Source: Linderina pennispora (lineage: Eukaryota > Kickxellomycota > Kickxellomycetes > Kickxellales > Kickxellaceae). Taken from it: a DNA stretch of 64,000 nucleotides. The stretch is from NCBI RefSeq assembly GCF_002104995.1, contig NW_024468260.1, forward strand, positions 1 to 64,000, read 5' to 3'. Positions 1-9,431 of the stretch are shown one piece after another (the first letter of the stretch is position 1; every line of letters begins with the position of its first letter). The translations under genes and the position numbers were made by a program. The notes under the pieces are model-generated. The model saw only the letters and a list, made by a program, of their open reading frames with translations, was not told the origin of the DNA and did not search any database.

Positions 1-2
1 TG

Positions 3-260
3 TGTGCTGCTGAGGACGACGAGGCCGATACAGCGGCGTTGCGGACTGCTATCCAGGAAGTCGAGCAGGCGGATGCGCTTGATCTGGGCGAGGAGCCTTC
101 GCACGGCTCTGCGGCAGCTGGAGGCAAGGCCGAGTCCAGTGCTCCGCAGCAGCCATCAGATGCAAATGCCTGCGACGCCGGTGAGCAGGAAGAGGCCGAG
201 GAGATCGGCCACATTGACGACTATATGTTCCGGTTCATTTCACAGATGGTCTTCAAATAA
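3..260 (+). CDS. SWR1: C-terminal end of a Swr1/SRCAP-type chromatin remodeling ATPase (partial)
   Basis: The frame is open from the left edge and ends at TAA 258-260, giving about 85 residues. It begins with a segment of the type AAEDDEADTAALRTAIQE and ends in IDDYMFRFISQM. Swr1/SRCAP proteins carry a comparable 'EDE-D-A-KTA--E' helix after the second helicase lobe, and fungal Swr1 ends in an acidic stretch followed by a short 'DEYM-RF' tail. Between the two lies an acidic, Ala/Ser/Gln-rich linker. The family supplies the ATPase that exchanges H2A for H2A.Z. The ATPase lobes would lie to the left of the window, so the call rests on the tail alone. A chromatin gene (sirtuin) follows on the same strand after about 250 bp. 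Confidence 0.6.
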   Translation, partial: CAAEDDEADTAALRTAIQEVEQADALDLGEEPSHGSAAAGGKAESSAPQQPSDANACDAGEQEEAEEIGHIDDYMFRFISQMVFK

Positions 261-512
261 ACGCTGCGCCACCATGCCCAGGACATGCGCTGCTGGCTCG
301 CCTGTTTGCAAGAATCGGGAAATCGGCAGGGGGCTTTCCAGCCAAAACAGGCAAATCGCGGTCCATTCGTCCTTTTCTCCTGAAAAGTCTTTTTTCGCCT
401 GCGATTTTCATAATTTAACTTTTTCAGCATTTCAATTTGGACGCGCTCGCCTGCTGTTCGCCTGCTTCCCCTTGCTCCCTCTCACCACCAGTACTTGCGC
501 GGATATAATCAA

Positions 513-2392
513 ATGGCCCAGCATAGCGTCCAGGGCGCAACTGTTGAGCTTAGCGACCACAGCGAGGCAAACTCGAGTAGTCGCAAACGCTCCGAATCGG
601 TTAACGGACCAGAGCAGTTGGACAAGGGACGAGCTCGGCCGCTTCAAGAGCTCAAAACGCCACCGCCTAGACACCGCCGGCAGGTCTGCCAGGCGACGAG
701 GCCAAGCCCACGGGTGCGGATGACAATCACACCCATCAAAAACACGGATGAAGACAGCGACGAGGAGGATGGCGACTTTGGCGGTTCTACATCTGGCAAC
801 AGCGTTGCCACTGATGCTGGAGAGGAGGACGAGGAATTGCTAAAACGTCGACGGTAGCTGCGCGCCGTCCCCGCTGCCGGACACATCACACGAGATCATT
901 GACGACACGTATATGCGCTTTGGCGATGCTGAAAAGGCAATTATCCGCAGCGAGGCGCATGTGCTGGGCATCAATGGGTTCATCCAGGAGTATCTGGTCA
1001 GCAAGGGCATCTCGGTCCGATCGTTGCTGGACGTGTTTGCGGCACCCACATCGCTTATCCAGACTGTGCCTGATTTCCAGCTGCTGCCGCTCCTCAAGCA
1101 CTACTTGACGCGATTCTACCGTAAACCGGCCAAAGCTTCCCTCTGTCAACTCGCTGGAGGACATCATCAAGCTACTGAAGCAGTCTCGGCGCATCATGGT
1201 TTTGACCGGTGCTGGCGTCAGTGTTTCGTGTGGTATTCCTGATTTCCGGTCGCCGACGGGAATATACACTCGGCTCAACGACGAATACGGCCTGGATGAC
1301 CCTCAGCAGATGTTTGATATCGAGTATTTCCGGATGATGCCCCAGCTGTTCTACTCGTTTGCCAAGGAACTGTTTCCATCCAATTTCACTCCAGCACCAT
1401 CGCATGCGTTTGTGAAGATGCTTGAGGACAAGGAGAAGCTGCTGCGCAACTATACGCAGAACATCGATACGCTGGAGCACGTAGAAGGAATCAAGAACGT
1501 GCTGAACTGCCATGGGTCGTTTGCGACAGCAACATGTATCAAGTGCGGATACAAGTGCGACGGTAAGGATCTGGAAGGAGATATCATGGTGCAGCGGATT
1601 GCTTACTGCCCAAAGTGCAACGACCAGCCGAGTCAATCCACCAAGCCGAAGGGCGTCATGCCTGAGGGCACAACGATCTCTAACCAGGATTTTGGTAACG
1701 GCTATGATGACGACGAGGATGATGACGAGGATGATGACGACTATGGAATGCAGCGCGGCGTAATGAAGCCAGATATTACATTCTTTGGTGAAAAGCTGCC
1801 GGATGCCTTTGACGAAGCGCTGCTGGCCGACCGCGAGAAGGTTGATCTGCTGTTGGTCATGGGTAGTAGTCTGAAGGTGGCACCGGTTTCCGACATCATG
1901 GGGCATTTGCCACATACAGTCCCGCAGATTGTCATCAACAAGACGCCAATTCTGCACTTCAACTTTGATGTGCAGCTACTGGGCGATGCTGACGACATTG
2001 TGGCATATCTTGCCCATGCGTGCGGCTGGGAGCTGCGGCATCCACGGGTCGCTGGCCAGAGCACACAGAGCGCGGAGTTCCAGGCACAAATGCCAGCGCC
2101 AATCGAGTCTCCGCCTGATATCAAGGTGGTAGCGAGTGTGAAAGATGCGGCCACGCCTGGCAGAGTGGAGACGGTGGAGAAGTCGTACAGTGTGCCCAAG
2201 CACTGGATCGTGTTTCCAAGTGCGGTCATCAGCGGCAAGGACTTGATGGTTGCAAATGGTGATCTGCCAATTAGGCTGGCCATTGATTCCAGCGATGAGG
2301 AAGATGCCGATAGTTACGACAGCGAAGACGATGAAGGAGACGCTTTGGCAAGCGACATTGAAAAGCTTCACCCGTCGACGCCTGCACCTTGA
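513..2392 (+). CDS. Class I sirtuin, NAD-dependent protein deacetylase (Sir2/Hst1/SIRT1-like), two frame breaks
   Basis: NAD-dependent lysine deacetylase, probably nuclear. The catalytic part from 1142 shows GAGVSVSCGIPDFRSP (NAD loop), YTQNIDTLE, the catalytic His in CHGSFATATC, and a zinc module with CIKC and CPKC pairs. GSSLKV and VINKTP complete the Rossmann fold. An Asp-rich insertion (about 1705-1745) sits between the zinc module and the segment KPDITFFGE. Upstream, 904-1130 encodes the helical region that precedes the core in Sir2/SIRT1 (GINGFIQEYL, GISVRSLLDVF). The frame changes twice: near 845-856 (acidic N-terminus to helical part) and near 1130 (helical part to core). Each needs one extra base, so I read one gene. 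ATG 513 begins the acidic/Ser-rich N-terminus. AATAAA follows the stop at about 2395. Confidence 0.88.
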
Positions 2393-2758
2393 ATGAATAA
2401 ACCCGTACTTTGAATATTATTTACCTTATTCACTACCAGAATTGCTCTGCTCGCGATGCGAGCTCGGCTGCTAGTCAGCATGGGTTGACACGTCGATAAG
2501 AGCATCACGGCGAACCGGTCATTTGAACGTGTCGGATGGTTGTTGGTGCAATGTTGATCATGGACATCTCCCATCTTGGTGGCCTGCTCAGCGTAGGCGC
2601 TTCAGCGCTGGCTCGCTGCTGCTGGCAGCAGAATAGCCTGCTGCTGCTGCACGCCTCTTGCGCGGCCTCTTTGTTGCAGGGGTGGTGCCAGAAGCATTGG
2701 CAGCAATGGCTGTAGAGCGACAGAACCGTTCAGGAATACTGCCTGAATCACAGAGTGA
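2393..2758. other. Intergenic, convergent 3' ends
   Basis: This is the spacer between the sirtuin and the Fanzor-like ORF, whose 3' ends face each other. It contains a poly(A)-signal-like AATAAA just after the sirtuin stop and a CTG-rich patch near 2638-2650. In Fanzor/TnpB loci the guide RNA usually overlaps the 3' end of the nuclease gene, so 2600-2800 is where such an RNA would lie. I could not recognise a structure or a terminal repeat. Confidence 0.4.
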
Positions 2759-4042
2759 CTAGAAAATGAGCCTGAAGTTTAGAACTGCTGCGAGATCGCG
2801 GTTCAAGAGCCGAGACGAATAGGCTCGCCTGTATTGTGCCATGGCCTGCTTACATGACTCGCTTGTACAGCGGAGAAGGCCATGGCACTTCACAGTTGGG
2901 TTCTTCGATCTCTGGTAGGGCCGCGGGTTGGGAACATGCCGGAATGTCTGCAGCGACTTTTCGCAGCAGAACGGGCACATCGACGATGTCCGAAATTCGT
3001 CGATCAGATAGACTTCAAAGTTGTGTGCAGCCTTCTTGGCCAATTTTTCGCCCTTTTCTGCTGCTTTCCTTGCCTCTGTTGCTGCCCTCTTTGCTGCGTT
3101 GATCTTGGTAACCTCCTCACGTGTTTTCGAAACAAACACCTGCTTGATTATTTGCTTGTCTAAGCGCACATGGCCTGGGATCCATGGTGTCCGCAGAGGC
3201 AAGCATTGGGGGGGAGACTTGCCAAGCTGCTCATTCTCAATAAGCTGGCATAGGCGAATGTATACATGCAGATGCTTAAGTGGATTTACCTTGGCATCAT
3301 AGTATCGGCTGTCTTTGGCGAATCTGTACTTGGCATCATAGGCATTAAGGACTGGTGCCAGCTTGTTGTAGATTGCAAGCATCCGTAGGGTGAGCACACT
3401 GAGATCAGGGTGCCTAGAGGCAACTGCCTGGCGGAGCTTCTGTGCAGGTGTATAAATACACACTTGACATGCGTTATTGAACTCAGCCTTGGATACATTG
3501 CCCATTGTACTGTGCAGTGTGTTTTTGCGGCTGCGAATATCAATCAATTTGGCCAGAATCCGCTGTAGGCAAGTGCCATAGTGCAACACAATGTTGTTCT
3601 TGTATGCTGTCATCAGCTCGGTATCCACGTATGTTGCTACTTGATTCATGTCATGTACACCATGTAGCTTGATATCGCCATTATGCAATAGATAATCATA
3701 AATATGATATCTAGCTACATCACCGAAATCTGCGCTCGACAGTTCTGACTTGTCCTTCCGGTTGACGAAGTCCTCGGCAGATATGACAGTCTTCGCCTTC
3801 AGATTGTGATATATAAATAAATAAATTGAGCGAAAGAATCCCTTTTTTACAAATGTTGCAGGGTCAAAGGCATCATCATCAGCTAGTTGATGGAGTAATA
3901 TCCATCGTGCAAGCATGTATATATGCTCTTTGATGATATTGACGCTGTGTACAAATTGCTCTAGGCGGGGCAACATAGAATCACGGAAGCCAATACCACC
4001 AAGTGATATCTTTATGATAGTAGTGCTGCAGGTAATGTTCAT
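2759..4042 (-). CDS. Fanzor (eukaryotic TnpB)-like protein with internal deletion of the nuclease core
   Basis: A 427-residue ORF on the minus strand. Residues about 1-300 resemble the helical N-terminal half of Fanzor proteins, ending in the family-typical pattern PLRTPWIPGHVRLDKQI. The C-terminus carries the other hallmark: IDEFRTSSMCPFCC (from about residue 347), a zinc-ribbon with Cys at about 356, 359/360, 392 and 397, and a RuvC-III-like LNRDLAAVLNF with Asp about 416. Between the halves there is only a Lys/Ala-rich helix (about 305-345). In full-length Fanzors about 200-300 residues lie there, including the RuvC-I aspartate; I see no such motif, so the nuclease is probably dead. Active relatives are transposon-borne RNA-guided DNA nucleases. 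No transposase or clear terminal repeat is adjacent. Codon use is less GC-rich than in the neighbouring genes, suggesting acquired DNA. Confidence 0.72.
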   Translation of the reverse strand: MNITCSTTIIKISLGGIGFRDSMLPRLEQFVHSVNIIKEHIYMLARWILLHQLADDDAFDPATFVKKGFFRSIYLFIYHNLKAKTVISAEDFVNRKDKSELSSADFGDVARYHIYDYLLHNGDIKLHGVHDMNQVATYVDTELMTAYKNNIVLHYGTCLQRILAKLIDIRSRKNTLHSTMGNVSKAEFNNACQVCIYTPAQKLRQAVASRHPDLSVLTLRMLAIYNKLAPVLNAYDAKYRFAKDSRYYDAKVNPLKHLHVYIRLCQLIENEQLGKSPPQCLPLRTPWIPGHVRLDKQIIKQVFVSKTREEVTKINAAKRAATEARKAAEKGEKLAKKAAHNFEVYLIDEFRTSSMCPFCCEKSLQTFRHVPNPRPYQRSKNPTVKCHGLLRCTSESCKQAMAQYRRAYSSRLLNRDLAAVLNFRLIF

Positions 4043-5901
4043 TTGAGAAATTCAATAGGCAAGTAAGAAGAGAAATGATGCTGTTCAGTTTTGCTGTATT
4101 GCGTATGCATAGCATTAAGAACTTTTTATTAATAATGATCTGGCTTGCATGGTTCTTGGGGCCCTTAGCACTGATACAGTCTCTTGAATCAGTCTATACA
4201 GACTGGGTCCATTGTGGCCCAAATACTACTGCTTACGCATGTTCATAAGACAAATTAATTTGTAAAATAAACCCACAAATATTGCATGACCGCTAGAAGA
4301 GCTATATGGCCTTATTCAATAGGTGCTCATAAATAAACATCCTAAGAGTGTTGCGCAGCCGGTGATGACCACCATGATGATGCCATGGAAGTTATCATGT
4401 CGACCGACAATGAGAGTAGCTCTTGCGCTGAACCAATGGAGATATATAGTGGAAACCTATAACCACTACAATAACAACTTGTCACCCTGGTTTCACCGAT
4501 GAGGTCAGATGCCGCACAAGATCAAAAAGGAGTTTATAGAGTAAGTCTCCCAAACTCGTGTTGAAGCTTAAAAGTTTTATCTTTTAACCAATTTAAAAGG
4601 TTCTAGCGGACGGTCGGACACTTTTTGGACTATAAAATCATATATAAAGGTAAAGATTAAGCTTACTATTTCCAGTTTGTGTTTTCAAACAACATATAAT
4701 CACGAGTATATGCTATGGAGCAGGCTTGGGCAATGGAGTGTGGTGCAGCCTCAAGCCTGAATCTAAGCAGCGCACGTCCCACACATATTGCCTGCCCTTA
4801 TTCGAGGTTGTGTGGACCTCCAGCAATTATGTTTGGCGGTGAAAGGGCGCAAAAATCGGCAAGATACATGTCCACAACGATAAAGTGAAGAACAGGTCTC
4901 CATCCCAGAGCATTGTATACACTGCTCCCAATGCCAAGTGCCAGAGTACCAGAACACTGGGGTCATTCTAGTGTCACTGTATACCACTACCAAGAGAGAA
5001 GGGCGAGTAAACGCATTGCTAAACTAAATATATTCTGCTTCCTCTACAGGATCATGCTAAACAGTATTTGGGGCAGTAGGCACTATATGGGCCGAATCCT
5101 CTAAAGGGATTGAGTCGTAAGCATTGGGATGGAGGATCTCAGCACATACAGGATGATTCCCTGCTAAGGTGGCCATGCAATGCAGCTTTCTCTTTCTCTT
5201 TTCCCTTTGGTACAAAGTGGGCCCTTTAGAAAACTCACACCTCGTACAAAACGCAGCAACAATATATCTGATACATGTGTGTGTTTTAATATTGAAATTG
5301 GCAAATGGGTTCTGGGATAGCAGTTGAAAAATAAGTATTAATTATAGAGATAGTGTGGATAGGACGGCAACAGTGAGTATTTCACAGCACCCACTAGAGG
5401 GTTCTGCACCTAGCCAATGATACTGTTGCGCGCCCGATGCGGCTGTCCCTGACATCGACATGTTAGCCGAATCAGGTGACAGAAATCCAGGCGCCAACGA
5501 GAGCCCCGCTACAGCCTACGATATGGAGGTAGAGTCTAGCCTCTGATAAGTTGCACAGATGGCAGTATTAAAAACTCCCCTGCGCAACTCGTCTATTCCC
5601 TTTTCTCTCTTTTCTTCAGTATTAAATATACATTTAAAAACCACTACACAGTCGACCAACACAACAATACCATGAAATATGCGGTTGCTCGTATGCAGCC
5701 GACCACATTTCATGATGGGATGTGGCTACATCGGCTCGGCTCGCTTCAATATCAAAGTACGAGCCGGATAGTCTGAAAAAAACAGAAAATAAAAAGCGCG
5801 CACACGTCAAACGCACGCCTTTCGGTCCTTGCTTTCTGACACGAATTTACACACTCTGGCATCCCAAGCAAGCAGCAGGCCCACCACATATAGATACGAA
5901 A
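4043..5901. other. Gene-poor spacer upstream of the Fanzor-like ORF
   Basis: About 1.9 kb, AT-rich on the Fanzor side and turning GC-richer toward 5.7 kb. Short ORFs here (for example 4763-4993 minus and 4913-5104 plus) have no recognisable motif. The last ~180 bp are in frame with the ICE2-like gene but contain no ATG, so they are taken as leader. No tRNA, clear terminal repeat or second transposon gene was seen. Confidence 0.5.
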
Positions 5902-8535
5902 ATGGAGCTACGCGACGGGACAATAGCAAAGGACACAGCAGGCAGCAGCGCCAGCGACCACCCAACAACCATGCATGGGGAAGGCAGCCAGGACGCAATG
6001 CTGGACGACAGCGAGTTTCAGGAGCCCACAGAGATGGCAGCGCGGCTTTCGCAAATAGCAACAATAGATGACACGGACTTGGATGAGTCCGGGTCGTCCT
6101 CGGAGGACGAGAGCAAGAGCGAAGCGGGGATCGGCGGTATAGAGGAAGAAGGGTCGGGGGGATTTTTCGTTGACTTTGAGGAGATCGAAGCGGATGAAGA
6201 CGTGGAGCGGCTGATATCGCAGAACCACACGCCGGCGGCGTCGACGCGGCAGTCGCCGGTGGCTATGCGTGGGGTGGAGCGGATAGTAGGGGAGGAGCAC
6301 AAGACAGCGGCGGCGGGACACTCGAGCGATGATGAGGAGTTTGAGTCGATTCCAGCACTGGACGGGAGCGAGCAGACGGTGGGCGGAGTGGCAGAGACTA
6401 CTGTGCTGGATCGGATGCAGCAAGATTTCCGCGACAGACATGTGCCCAAAGTCGCGCAGGGGCGGTTTTTCGACGTGGAAGTTTATAAGCGGTACACGGT
6501 TGTGAAAGCGCAGTCGGCAGCAGTCAGTGAGCCAAAGGAAGCAGGGCCGGCGGCAGTTGCGCCAGCGGCAGTTGCGCCAGCGGTATCGGCAGTCCACCAC
6601 CACCAGAAGCCGTCGTCTCTGCGGTCGCATGGGGCGGCAGGTGCAGGAAGCGAGGTCCCAAAGGAGGCGGCGGGAGGGAATAGCACAGGATCCGAGGACG
6701 TGCAGGGAGCAGCAAAGACACGGGCAGTGGCTAGTGAGGGAGATGATGTGGTGGGGGCGCTGCTGGGGGCAATGAAGTCGCCGGGGTTAGCAAAGACAGG
6801 CACCGAGGCAATGGTGAGCCGGATGCGCCAGGCATCGCCGTTGGCACATGTGGGCGAGGCAGCGGCGGTGGAGGCAAGCAATGAGAAGCCGGGGGAGGTG
6901 CCTAATGACCTGCTGGTGGCGATGCAGGCGATCGAGGGCACAGCGCCAGCAGTCGCTCCAGAGCAGCAGCAGCAGCAGCAGCAACCGGCAGTAGGGGACA
7001 GTGGCAAGACGGCCAAGGAGCTGGCGGCGCTGCTTCCTCGAGAATACAGCGGGCCGTTCTCGCAGCTGGCGGCGGCCGAGCACGTGTGGTACTTGAAGCA
7101 GACGCATCGGGCGAAGGCGGGCGAGACGCTGGCACACAAGGAGATGCAGGAGCTGAGCCGGTTGCGGGGACGGGTGGAGACGGAGCAGCAGCGGTTCCGG
7201 CAGCAGAGCCGCGAGGCAGTGGCGCCGCGGCTCGGGTTTATCAGCACGGCGGTCAAGCAGTGGGCAGCGGCAGAGCTGGAGCGGCAGCGGGCGCGGGCAC
7301 TGGCCATATATGGGCGGCGGTACCGGGCAGTGCACGTGACGCCGATCCGGCCGACGACGCCGGGGTATGTGCAGTTCGAGTACAGCGACACGCTGCTGCA
7401 GCGCGGGTCGTGTGCCAGGGTCGCGTGGGAGCAGGTATCCAGCGGCGACATTGCGCAGGCGGATCCGTGGGTGGACGGGGCGGTGGCTCCAGCGATGTCG
7501 CAGGATGCGTGTGCGATGCAGCTGGCAGGGCTGGCGAGGGCCGACGTGTCGCTGGCGCTGGGGGCACTGGAGGCGCTGCTGACGCTGGCGCAAGCGTTTG
7601 CACGCGACGTGATGATTCCGTTCGAAATCCGCGAGACAGACGGCAGGCGCGTGCTGGTGGTGGACTCGCCGCTGGCGTCGGCCCAGGCAGCAACGCCGCG
7701 GATGCTCAACCAGGAGTTCTATGGGGCGGCGGCGGCGGCTCGGGCAGTGAGCGGCGGCAGTGCAGACATGGACCTGCGTCGCGGCTCGATGCTGGGGCGG
7801 GTGGAGGGCGGCTCGGGGGCAGAGAGCGGCAATGCGAGCTACACGCTGTGGGAGTTTGGCGGGCTGCGGGTGCTGGTGCGGTCACGGGTGCATGGGTTTG
7901 CCACGGGCGAGGGAGGGCGTGTGGCGACGGTGACGCTGAAGACGAAGCTGGAGTACCAGCGCGGGCTGGGCGCGGCGGGCGAGGAGGTGACGGAGACAGA
8001 GCGGCTTGCGTGGTGGCTCGGCAGCTACATGCGCGGCAGCCCGTCGGAGGTGTGGGTGACGCATGTGGATGTGGGCGCGGGGCAGGCGGTGCGGGCGACA
8101 CGGGTCGGCTCGGGCGATCTGTACGAGTGCACGTCGCCGGGCACCAGTCCGTCGACGCGCGGGGTGCGCGAGCTGCTGCGCGAGCTGCTGGGGCTGGCGG
8201 CGGGGCAGTACATGCTGGTGCATCGCAAGCGCACCTGGGATGCGACTGTCTACCGCGCAGCCGACGATGCGGGCGGGCCGGGCGGGGCGGTGCTGGACCT
8301 GGGAGCCGAGCTGGCGGGCGGCAGCGAGCCGACGCTGGAGGCTGATATCGACAGCGACTACGTGGCCGGGGCGTGGCAGGCGGCGGTGCCTGGGCAGATT
8401 CCAAACACGTACCCGCCAGCCGACCTGGCCGAGTGGGTGCAGGCCGAGCAGCAGGCAGGCAGTGCCAAGCCGCGCGGCGGCAAGCGCAGGCGTGGGGGCA
8501 GCGGGCGGAGCCGGAGCAAGCGGTCCAAGCGCTGA
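5902..8535 (+). CDS. ICE2/NARG2-like protein (little elongation complex subunit 2 family)
   Basis: An 877-residue protein starting at the first in-frame ATG (the open frame extends upstream without one). The N-terminal ~400 residues are acidic and low complexity (Asp/Glu/Ser, Ala/Val, a CAG-encoded poly-Gln near 6964). From about residue 370 the order matches metazoan NARG2/ICE2: a helical block (SQLAAAEHVWYLKQTHR, then a Glu/Gln/Arg coiled stretch) and a C-terminal domain with LWEFGGLRVLVRSRVHGF, LKTKLEYQRGLG, a TETERLAWWLGSYM helix and RELLGLAAGQYMLVHRKR. The last 25 residues are Lys/Arg-rich, a likely nuclear signal. In animals ICE2 acts with ELL and ICE1 in Pol II transcription of small nuclear RNA genes. 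The assignment comes from remembered family patterns, so a general nuclear protein remains possible. No frame break despite 2.6 kb. Confidence 0.5.
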   Translation: MELRDGTIAKDTAGSSASDHPTTMHGEGSQDAMLDDSEFQEPTEMAARLSQIATIDDTDLDESGSSSEDESKSEAGIGGIEEEGSGGFFVDFEEIEADEDVERLISQNHTPAASTRQSPVAMRGVERIVGEEHKTAAAGHSSDDEEFESIPALDGSEQTVGGVAETTVLDRMQQDFRDRHVPKVAQGRFFDVEVYKRYTVVKAQSAAVSEPKEAGPAAVAPAAVAPAVSAVHHHQKPSSLRSHGAAGAGSEVPKEAAGGNSTGSEDVQGAAKTRAVASEGDDVVGALLGAMKSPGLAKTGTEAMVSRMRQASPLAHVGEAAAVEASNEKPGEVPNDLLVAMQAIEGTAPAVAPEQQQQQQQPAVGDSGKTAKELAALLPREYSGPFSQLAAAEHVWYLKQTHRAKAGETLAHKEMQELSRLRGRVETEQQRFRQQSREAVAPRLGFISTAVKQWAAAELERQRARALAIYGRRYRAVHVTPIRPTTPGYVQFEYSDTLLQRGSCARVAWEQVSSGDIAQADPWVDGAVAPAMSQDACAMQLAGLARADVSLALGALEALLTLAQAFARDVMIPFEIRETDGRRVLVVDSPLASAQAATPRMLNQEFYGAAAAARAVSGGSADMDLRRGSMLGRVEGGSGAESGNASYTLWEFGGLRVLVRSRVHGFATGEGGRVATVTLKTKLEYQRGLGAAGEEVTETERLAWWLGSYMRGSPSEVWVTHVDVGAGQAVRATRVGSGDLYECTSPGTSPSTRGVRELLRELLGLAAGQYMLVHRKRTWDATVYRAADDAGGPGGAVLDLGAELAGGSEPTLEADIDSDYVAGAWQAAVPGQIPNTYPPADLAEWVQAEQQAGSAKPRGGKRRRGGSGRSRSKRSKR

Positions 8536-8630
8536 TAGAGTGCTGTGGGCAGATAAGCCGGGGTTTCCCTGGCAGCTTTTTGCTTCTCTCCAACTGAATT
8601 GGCCACACATAAATTTACTACTCTGCTGCA

Positions 8631-9365
8631 ATGCTGATAGTCGGACTCACAGGCGGAATTGCCACGGGCAAGAGCACCGTCAGCAACGGGCTGCGCGCGC
8701 AGGGCGTGCCTGTTATCGACGCCGACACTGTCGCCCACCAGCTGATGGAGCCGGGCGAGACACCATACCGTCTGGTGGTGCAACATTTTGGGCCGGGGAT
8801 ACTGCGGGACGACGCGACCATCGACCGGGCGCGACTGGGCGCCGAGATCTTCGGCGACGCGGCCAAGCGACAGCTGCTGAACCGCTGCACGCACCCGTAC
8901 GTGCGGCGAAGGATGCTGGTGCTTTTGCTTGGATATTATGTGCGCGGCCACGCCATGTGCGTTCTGGACGTGCCGCTGCTGTTCGAGTCGGGGCTGGACA
9001 GGCTGTGCGGTAAGGTGGCCGTGGTGGCGTGTGCCGAGGACCGGCAGCTGGCGCGGCTGATGGCCCGCAATGCGCTAAGCGGCGATGAGGCAGCCGCGCG
9101 GATCGCTGCGCAGATGCCGCTGGACGACAAGATCCGCCGGGCCACGCGCGTCATCGACAACAACGGCAGCGTGGAGGAGACCATGGGCCAGGTGCAGACC
9201 ATGGTCCGTGAGTGGCGGCCGTCGTGGCTCTCGACCTTTGGTGCGCTGCTGGCGCCCGTGGGTCTGGTCGCCGCGCTGCCGCTGGTGCGGACCAGCGTGT
9301 GGGGGTTGGGCGTGGCTGGCACGTGCGCGGCGTGGCTGGTGGGCTCAGCGCTGGGGGTGCTCTGA
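8631..9365 (+). CDS. CAB5: Dephospho-CoA kinase
   Basis: Last step of coenzyme A synthesis: phosphorylates the 3'-OH of dephospho-CoA with ATP. At 244 aa it has the family's usual length plus a membrane tail. GLTGGIATGKSTVS is the P-loop at residues 5-18. VIDADTVAHQL follows with the conserved DAD and His, DVPLLFESGL is the lid/CoA region, and VIDNNGSVEET is the C-terminal family signature. Residues about 203-240 form a hydrophobic segment, probably one or two membrane passes anchoring it to an organelle membrane as in other eukaryotic monofunctional forms. ATG 8631 is 95 bp after the ICE2-like stop on the same strand. Intact, no intron. Confidence 0.95.
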   Translation: MLIVGLTGGIATGKSTVSNGLRAQGVPVIDADTVAHQLMEPGETPYRLVVQHFGPGILRDDATIDRARLGAEIFGDAAKRQLLNRCTHPYVRRRMLVLLLGYYVRGHAMCVLDVPLLFESGLDRLCGKVAVVACAEDRQLARLMARNALSGDEAAARIAAQMPLDDKIRRATRVIDNNGSVEETMGQVQTMVREWRPSWLSTFGALLAPVGLVAALPLVRTSVWGLGVAGTCAAWLVGSALGVL

Positions 9366-9431
9366 CTCGTCTCCAGCGGCCGTAATGTTCTTTTACTGTT
9401 CTGCCAATATTTTGAACCATGTATTTTCAAA

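Noticed and set aside
4763-5104. Small ORFs near the Fanzor-like gene as transposon partners
   Set aside because: No transposase, resolvase or recombinase motifs in either strand of 4043-5901.
6483-7709. 408-codon ORF on the minus strand inside the ICE2-like gene
   Set aside because: Antisense shadow of a GC-rich gene; Ala/Ser/Arg-rich composition with no motif, while the plus-strand frame shows conserved blocks.
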